Positions 57,304 through 64,000 of a stretch of DNA of 64,000 bases are shown in pieces (position 1 is the stretch's first letter; every line of letters begins with the position of its first letter). Origin of the DNA: Bacteroidota bacterium (GTDB lineage Bacteria; Bacteroidota; Bacteroidia; Bacteroidales; FEN-979); contig JAPLDH010000057.1 of the NCBI GenBank assembly GCA_026391355.1, positions 1 through 64,000 on the forward strand, given 5' to 3'. The translations under genes and the position numbers were made by a program. The notes under the pieces were generated by a model. The model was not told the DNA's origin, made no database searches, and saw only the letters and a list, made by a program, of their open reading frames with translations.

Positions 57304-57311
57304 TATATTTG
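57304..57311 (+). promoter_or_regulatory. -7 box TATATTTG for the DUF4143 ATPase
   Basis: TATATTTG matches the consensus and overlaps the TTG at 57309, which therefore cannot be the start codon; the ATG at 57327 follows 15 nt later. Confidence 0.5.
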
Positions 57312-57326
57312 CAAAAAAACAGTGCA

Positions 57327-58493
57327 ATGATCATTCCCCGAATTATTGAAAATGACCTTAAAAATCTACTGGAACAAGGGTCCGGAACAAATAAAGTGAT
57401 CATCATTTATGGGGCAAGGCAGGTCGGCAAAACCACGCTGGTAAAACAACTGGCGCAAAACCTTTCCAAAAGGTCAGAATATTTCAATTGCGATTACCTT
57501 GATATCCAATCGTTGTTTTCCTGGGAAAATGCCGGGAATTTGTCAAATGTTGTGCGCAACCTCGATGTCGTGATACTGGATGAAGCACAGCGTATCAGGA
57601 ATATCGGGTTGGTGCTGAAGATTTTACACGATGAATTTCCACACCTCCAGGTAATTGCTACAGGATCATCAAGTTTTGAATTGTCGAATCAGGTAAATGA
57701 ACCACTGACCGGACGAAAAAGAGTGTACAAACTGTATCCTCTGACTTTTGAGGAACTGAACCGTAATGGGACCTTTGTGGAAAGCAAGCGAAATTTAAAC
57801 AGGGTATTACGATTCGGATTGTATCCATCGGTGATCCTGAATGATGATAAACAGGCGCAGGAAAACCTGAATGAAATCACATCAAGTTATTTGTTTAAGG
57901 ATATTCTCGAATTTCAGTATCTTAAAAAGCCCGAAATTCTTCTGGGTTTATTAAAATTGCTCGCATTTCAGGTTTCCAACGAAGTATCGTACACCGAACT
58001 TGCCGTCAAATTACAGGTCGATCAAACGGTTGTGCAGCGATATGTGCAATTGCTCGAAGATAATTTTGTAATTTTCAGGCTGCCTGCGTTAAAGAGAAAC
58101 CTGCGGAATGAGATCGGTAAAAGCCGTAAGATCTATTTTTGGGACCTTGGCATACGCAATGCCATCATTCAGCGGTTACACACATTGGATACAAGGGATG
58201 ATACAGGCGCTTTGTGGGAAAACTTCTGTATTGCCGAACGGTTGAAATTTCTAAATTACCATCATCTCCAGGTCAGCTCGTATTTCTGGAGAACCTATTC
58301 ACAAAGAGAGATCGATTACATTGAAGAAGCAGGTGGCAAATACAATGCTTTCGAATTCAAATGGCAACCGGGAAAAAAAACAAGTGTACCTCATGAGTAT
58401 GCAGCGGGTTATCCGGATTCGGCTTACAAAACTATTACCCCGGATAATTTCGCAGACAGGCTGTTTGTGAAAGCTTATGGGGGTGACAGATGA
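57327..58493 (+). CDS. AAA ATPase with C-terminal DUF4143
   Basis: A 388-residue ATPase. Walker A GARQVGKTTL is near residues 25-34 and Walker B VVILDEAQ near 84-91, with sensor-1 IATGSSSFEL. The C-terminal half is DUF4143 (YLFKDILEFQYL, DLGIRNAIIQ, and SYFWRTYSQREIDYIEE), which carries a restriction-like E-x-D/E-x-K style core. These ATPases are common, patchily distributed and often duplicated in Bacteroidota; their role is unknown, with suggestions of mobile-element or toxin-antitoxin links. It is a single gene with its own promoter, divergent from thrS. Confidence 0.88.
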   Translation: MIIPRIIENDLKNLLEQGSGTNKVIIIYGARQVGKTTLVKQLAQNLSKRSEYFNCDYLDIQSLFSWENAGNLSNVVRNLDVVILDEAQRIRNIGLVLKILHDEFPHLQVIATGSSSFELSNQVNEPLTGRKRVYKLYPLTFEELNRNGTFVESKRNLNRVLRFGLYPSVILNDDKQAQENLNEITSSYLFKDILEFQYLKKPEILLGLLKLLAFQVSNEVSYTELAVKLQVDQTVVQRYVQLLEDNFVIFRLPALKRNLRNEIGKSRKIYFWDLGIRNAIIQRLHTLDTRDDTGALWENFCIAERLKFLNYHHLQVSSYFWRTYSQREIDYIEEAGGKYNAFEFKWQPGKKTSVPHEYAAGYPDSAYKTITPDNFADRLFVKAYGGDR

Positions 58494-58613
58494 AGTGGTG
58501 TACAAAAAGAAAGAGGTGATAAGCAAAGTACATGAAAGCTGTTTCGTATAATATTGATATTCAGCTATATATAAAACAGAAGGGTAAAATTAGGTTTTTA
58601 GAAAACCAAACTA

Positions 58614-58621
58614 TATATTTG
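58614..58621 (+). promoter_or_regulatory. -7 box TATATTTG for the large T9SS gene
   Basis: TATATTTG lies 150 nt before the ATG at 58772, so the transcript would have a long leader. The 58494-58771 stretch holds nothing else I recognise. Confidence 0.45.
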
Positions 58622-58771
58622 TGTCGAAACTGGCATCAAAAGAAGTAGTTTTTTGAGGTGCCCTTTAATCTCTTCATGATCATCGTGAAGTTTTTATGCA
58701 TTTCCAAATCCAACCAAGTCAAAATCAACTTATTTTCTCATAGTTACACAAATCATGAAACGGTATTAGCC

Positions 58772-60253
58772 ATGAAAACACAAATACTTCGAAAATGCGC
58801 AACGACATGTCTTATAATTCTGTTTACGGGTCTGGCAGGGAATTTAACTGCCGAGGGATGGTACAATTCCATCTGGACTTACAGGAACAGCCATGTGATC
58901 AATAGTGCCATGAATGCAGGGACTAATTATTCGGTGGAAATTGATGTCAATTTCGGCAGTGGGACCAATTCCGGTGCCAATGTATATTGTAATGGCAACT
59001 GCAACGCCAATTTTGGAGATATACGGTTTACTGCATCGGATGGAACCACGCTTTTGAGTTACTGGCTTAAGGGATACACCTCTTCAGCCAATGCGGTTTT
59101 CTGGGTAAAGATCGCCGGCGACCTGAGCACTACCAGCCAGACCATCTATATGTATTACGGCAATTCATTGGCAACAACAACCAGTGATCCGAACCAGGCA
59201 TTTATTTTCTATTCCAACGGGACAACAACGGCAGGATGGACGCTTTCCGGCACTGTCGGCACAGATGGAAATGAGCTGTATGCCAATGAACACGCCACCG
59301 GAGGCGCTAATTACATGTGCAGGGACCTTTCCGGTGCATATGGGACAAATACCCTAACCACCTTCAACGTGTTAACCGATAATGGCAACCTGGGTAACTT
59401 CTTTTTCCTCTGTAATGCATCAGGAGCAGGGCAGATGTACAGGCTCGATTCGAGGGGTTCCGGAAACTATTCGGGTTTTGCCACGACAACCAGCTGGAAT
59501 GCTTGGAGCAACCCATCGGGTGGCACCTACTCAACCTATGGCACCTGGTACAGGTTTGGTATTGCCATTACCTCAACGTCATCCGCCACTTTGTACTATG
59601 ACAACACCACCTCACAGGATCCCTACGCCGGCACCACGCTTGGTACCTATTCAATTACAAACTCAGGAACATGGATAGGGCTTAACGGGGACATGCTTGG
59701 TAATGGTTCCCTACAGACCCGGTGGGACAACATCATCACGCGCAGGTATGTCAACCCTGAACCGGCACATTCCACCTGGGGAGTGACTGAGATAATCATT
59801 GGCAATAATACCCTTGATTTTGCAAATGGCACTCACGGATCGTTATGTGGATCCGCTGACGAAGATAATGTGCTTGTACTCACTGCTCCGGCAGGTACAG
59901 TGTTCGTCTGTGTAAATTTCTCGAGTTTTGGCAACCCTCCCGGCTCCTGCCCTGATTTCACAATCGGCAGTTGCCATGCCTCTACAAGCCAGTCATTCGC
60001 AGAGAGTCAAATGCTTGGGGAAAATGAAGTTATTTTTTGGGCAACCACTTCGACTTTCGGGGATCCATGTACGGGATCACCAAAATGGCTGGATATTATT
60101 GCTACCTATGCCCAACCGGTCTGTCAGGGAACTCTGCCGGCCACCATCACCGGAAGTTTGCCAACCGGCGGGAATGGAAGTTATACCTACCTGTGGGAAA
60201 GCAGCACTACCGGATATTCCGGTGGATTCTCTGCTGCTCCGGGCACCAATTAA
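58772..60253 (+). pseudogene. N-terminal part of frameshifted T9SS adhesin: DUF2341 and SUEL-type lectin
   Basis: The first 493 residues of a very large surface protein. A signal peptide (MKTQILRKCATTCLIILFTG) is followed by a DUF2341 domain (WTYRNSHVI to TIYMYYGNS), a concanavalin-like segment, and a SUEL-type galactose-binding lectin near 350-450 marked by FSSFGNPPGSC and FGDPC. The frame ends at TAA 60251-60253 in SAAPGTN. The next repeat copy reads SAASGTNYAKDY, and removing one A at 60252 or 60253 restores TNYTKNY. So a single inserted base breaks the gene. I chose ATG 58772; the longer frame from GTG 58658 would place the signal peptide 38 residues inside. Confidence 0.75.
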
Positions 60254-63200
60254 TACAAAAAATTACATCCCTGCCGTTTTATCACAAACCACCTGGTTCA
60301 GAAGAATTGTCACATCAGGAGGATGCACACACATTTCCAAAGTTATTGAGATCCCGGTCTATTCTGTATTCTCACCCGGTAGCATCCAAACCACGGGAGA
60401 GACTGTTTGTGGCAACGATGATCCATCGCTAATAGGAAACAGTGTAGCTGCAAGTGGTGGCGATGGTGTGATCGACTACCAGTGGGAAAGCAGCACGGAT
60501 CCTAGCTTTTCAACAGTAACGGATATTCCCGGAGCAACGGAGGGTTCATTTGATCCTCCATCAGGAGTAACATCCACCACATATTACCGCCGACTGGCCA
60601 AAGACGGGAGCTGCCATTATAATTGGGAAGCTTCTGCCGGAACATGGCAGCTGACGGCAACTCCAATTATCTCCAATAATACAGTGGATTTTACACACGG
60701 TGCCCACGGTGTGATTTGCGCAACAGCACCCGAATCTACCAACGCCATACTAAATGCTCCTGAGGGAACAGTTTTCTGCATGGTGAATTTTGCAAGTTTC
60801 GGCAATCCGACCGGCACCTGTCCAAATTTTACAGTTGGCAGTTGCCATGCTTCAATAAGCCAGAGTGTAGCAGAAGGTTGCCTTTTAGGGAACAATTACA
60901 CTTTAATAATGGCACTACCAGGCCTTTTTGGGGATCCATGCATCGGAGTCGCAAAAAATTTTTGTGTGGCAGCCACTTACACTGAACCAATTTGCAAGGG
61001 GACTCTTCCGGGTACTATCACCGGGAGCACCCCGACCGGTGGATCGGGAAGTTTTACCTATTACTGGGAAAGCAGCATAACCGGCTATTCCGGTAGTTTC
61101 TCAGCAGCATCCGGAACGAACTATGCAAAAGATTATACGCCCGGGGCCTTGTCTCAAACCACCTGGTTCAGAAGAACCGTCACCTCGGGGCTGTGCAGTA
61201 TTGTTTCGCGGGTTATCCAGGTAACAGTTGTGCCGGAATCATTTATCGGCGGGGAGCCGACAGCCACGCCTCCAATCCTCTGTCCAGGGGACACATCTGC
61301 ACTGAATGCCATTTCAGCCGGGAACGCGATCAACTGGTATACTCAATCTTCCGGCGGTATCCTCCTGGGATCCAGTGCCAGCGGTGAGAATTTCAAAGTC
61401 TCGCCCGCCACCACCACTACGTATTATGCGGCGCCCGTAACCCTTACTCCTTACACAGTTCATCAGACATTTAATTTTACCGGGACATCACAGCTGTTTA
61501 CAGTTCCGACAGGTGTCACCCGAGTATCGATTGATGCATTCGGGGCAGGGGGTATCGACGCCGGAGGACCTCCCGGCAAGGGGGGACGTGCGCGCGGAGT
61601 ACTGGCCGTTACACCGGGGCAGGAATTGTATATTTATGTGGGCGGCCAGGGAGCAACCCCGTTTAACGGTGGCGGGCTTGGAGTTTCCGGCGCCAACGGC
61701 GGAGATGCCAGTGATGTCAGAGTGGGTGGAACTACGCTCGCAAACAGGATCATCGTAGCTGGTGGAGGTGGAGGTGCAGGAAGTGGTGTTTTTAATTATT
61801 GGTATTTCTGCACAAACCAAAATGGAAATGGCGGAGGAGGTACACCCGTCGACTCTAACTTTGTCGGGGGTGCCGGAGGAGCAGCCGGGTATTCTAATGG
61901 GTGTGGTTTTGACGGAGGGATTACCGGCGGGATCGGCGGGTTAAATACATCCTGGGATTGCGGTGGAGGAGGCGGTGGGGGAATAATCTCCGGAGGAAAC
62001 GGGGGAAATGGCAACAATTGGGATGATAATTCTCCTATCTCCGGTGGTAACGGAACATTGGGTCAGGGAGGAAATGCGATCGGGATTCACAGCAATGCAG
62101 GAGGAGGTGGTGGCGGCTATTTTGGAGGTGGTGGCGCCGCTGCATGTAGCCAGACCGGTCAGGGTGGAGGAGGCTCTTCCTGGACCGGAACACTGACCAG
62201 TCCCTTATTGCAAGGTGGTGTGAAGAGCGGAAACGGACAGGTAATCATTTCGTGGAATCAATTCATTGCAAACTGTCCTTCAGCAACCAGATCACCGGTG
62301 ACCGTCACTGTCCGCCCGGTTTTCACAGCAGGATCTGTTGCAACAACAGGTGAGTCCATTGACCCCGGCGGAGACCCCGGAATTATCGGAAGTATAACCG
62401 ATGCCAGTGGCGGTGGCGGTGCCATCTCCTACCAATGGCAGAGCAGCATCGATTCAACTTTCACAACTCCTGCTATAATCATCTCGAATACTGCTTCCTA
62501 TGACCCACCGTCAGGATTGACGGTCACGACATGGTATCGCCGCCAGGCAATGGAGGCTATCTGTAACACAAGCTGGATCTCATCGGCCGGTGTCTGGAAA
62601 GTTGCGGTTTTTCAGCATCACCAGATCAGCGGATGGATGAAATACAATAACGATCAGAAGCCCAATATTTCAGGCGTCACACTCTCTCTGAAAGATTCCC
62701 AGGGAAATGCCGTCGGGACTCCATCCACAACGGATGCAAACGGGTCGTTCCATTTCACGGGACTTTCCAATGGTATTTATACCATCGCGGTCACAAATAA
62801 CACCCATTCGCCAGGCAGTATCAATTCTACCGATGCACTGCTTGTTAACAACTGGGTAACAACGGCTTCCTGGATCCAGCATGTCCAATTCCTGGCAGGC
62901 GATGTTTATGACAACGGGATACCTGACAACCTCAATTATTTTATCACTTCGAATGATGCATTGCATATCCAGCAATACTTAGTCAATGGCGGAACCCAGT
63001 CGTCAAACTATACCTATTTCGACCGTGGCCCCTGGTGCTATTATAAAGCTGACAGCCTTATCGTCGGTGGAAATATGGACCCCCATGCCAGCATTCCTGA
63101 CATCACTCTCCTTTTGACCGGCAGTGATTTGATCCTGAACCTCTATGCACAGGTTACGGGCGATTTTGACGGAAGTTATGTTCCCGACGGTTCTAAATCA

Positions 63201-63917
63201 GGAAATAACAACCTGAACCTGGTGTATGAAAGTAAAAGGGAATCCGGGCCGGAAAAAGAATTCGACCTGCCGGTTCATATTGTCAATCCGTCAAAGGTGG
63301 ACGGTATTTCAATGATCCTGAACTTCCCCGACGACCTTGTAGAGGTAAAGGATGTTACCATAAAGGATAATCAGGGTCAGCTTGACTGGAAAGTCTCTGG
63401 CAATGAACTCCGGATCGGCTGGAATTCGCTCATACCGCTTTATCTGGCCGCTTCCTCTGATCTGGTAATCCTCCGGTTGAAAACAACCGCTGCCTTCATA
63501 AAGGATGCTTCCATCAGGTTGAGCCTTGTACCAAACCCATTGAATGAACTCGCCGATGATCAATCCAATCCCATTGTCAACGCAGTGTTAAAGGTAGATG
63601 TCATAGCTGCATCACCGATAGGAATCGACGAACAAACCGCTGAGAATGAACTCACGATGGAATGCCATCCAAATCCATTCAGCAACTACACCATGATCAA
63701 TTACACCCTGCCATTTGATGGGAATGTCACCCTGGAAATCCGCAATCTTTTAGGCCTGACACTACAAACCCTGGTGAATGAAATGCAAACAAAAGGAGCT
63801 CATTCGCTGAAGTTTGATGCTGCAAGCCTGGTTCCGGGCATATTCACTGCAACAATAACGCTGGAAAACAGTAACGAAAAAGTTTTTCGCACGGTAAAAA
63901 TTGTACGGAAAAGGTAG
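60252..63917 (+). pseudogene. C-terminal part of frameshifted T9SS adhesin: lectin, Gly-rich domain, cohesin-like, sorting domain
   Basis: Continues the gene cut at 60251, in the next frame; bases 59928-60251 of this frame are out-of-frame shadow. In order: Ig-like repeats, a second SUEL-type lectin (60680-60990, FASFGNPTGTC and FGDPC), an Ig-like unit, a long Gly-rich domain (61475-62280) of the type found in ALK-like Gly-rich proteins, a carboxypeptidase regulatory-like domain (62620-62790), a dockerin-like stretch (GDVYDNG), a cohesin-like sandwich (63225-63530), and the T9SS sorting domain starting CHPNPFSNY and ending VRKR. If the frame is closed by an error-free sequence the protein would have about 1714 residues and be displayed on the surface, probably binding galactose-rich glycans. 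Confidence 0.75.
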
Positions 63918-64000
63918 TGGGGAAAACTTTCTAACAGGGTGGATTCAACTCGCAAAAGGCAAAAGGTGTCCCGCTTTCCAATCTGAGAAACGATGGTGCA

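Noticed and set aside
57309-57326. TTG 57309 as start of the DUF4143 ATPase
   Set aside because: The codon lies inside the -7 box TATATTTG, so it would be before the transcript start.
61796-62017. Proline-rich - strand reading frame
   Set aside because: It is the antisense shadow of the Gly-rich domain (GGN codons read as NCC).

Overview
The window comes from a Bacteroidota chromosome, probably Bacteroidales-like or a relative. The evidence is the recurrent Bacteroidota -7 promoter box (TAnnTTTG), near-absence of Shine-Dalgarno sequences, two secreted proteins with type IX secretion (T9SS) C-terminal sorting domains, a GldI-like FKBP lipoprotein beside a DHH phosphoesterase, and family members such as DUF4301 and a DUF4369-type TlpA protein.

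Layout. (1) 1-13.4 kb: a DISARM/Druantia-like anti-phage locus on the + strand: SNF2 ATPase (DrmD type), an Eco57I-like adenine methyltransferase (DrmMI type) broken by one in-frame amber codon, a SatD-like protein with a C-terminal helix-turn-helix, and a 1723-residue helicase that fuses a DUF1998 region to a C-terminal nuclease-like domain. (2) 13.48-34.96 kb: a putative genomic island. Its right edge is an intact tRNA-Gly(CCC); its left edge is a decayed copy of the same tRNA in the same orientation, followed by the tRNA terminator. Between them, two convergent operons meet with a 2-nt gap. The + operon holds five genes (920, 60, 177, 333 and 409 residues). The - operon holds five (550, 1191, 944, 1663 and 582 residues). 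Both are preceded by the same 11-bp promoter core GTATACATTTG. Only parts are recognisable: a patatin phospholipase, a DUF6603-like protein, a B-type lectin domain on the 1663-residue protein, and a candidate Cys-His-Asp peptidase-like domain. This is the best candidate for an undescribed system. (3) 35-58.5 kb: ordinary chromosome: amidohydrolase, small membrane protein, GroES-like protein, mutL, two rhomboid proteases, an endonuclease/exonuclease/phosphatase protein, uvrB, FKBP isomerases, nrnA-like gene, ndk, a T9SS subtilase, DUF4301, a TlpA-like protein, a beta-barrel protein, the thrS-infC-rpmI-rplT block, and a DUF4143 ATPase. (4) 58.6-63.9 kb: a very large T9SS-exported multidomain adhesin-like gene broken by a single-base frameshift.

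How the genes work together. The defence genes would act as one restriction-like module, if the methyltransferase can be made at all. The island genes look like one co-regulated multi-protein assembly carrying at least one and perhaps two enzymes; its function is unknown. In the housekeeping part, translation genes keep the classical order, and infC appears to start at an AUA codon behind a perfect Shine-Dalgarno sequence, which suggests the IF3 autoregulation known from enterobacteria. Small repeats are frequent: heptanucleotide arrays before mutL and between thrS and infC, and palindromic elements, one of them inside a coding frame.
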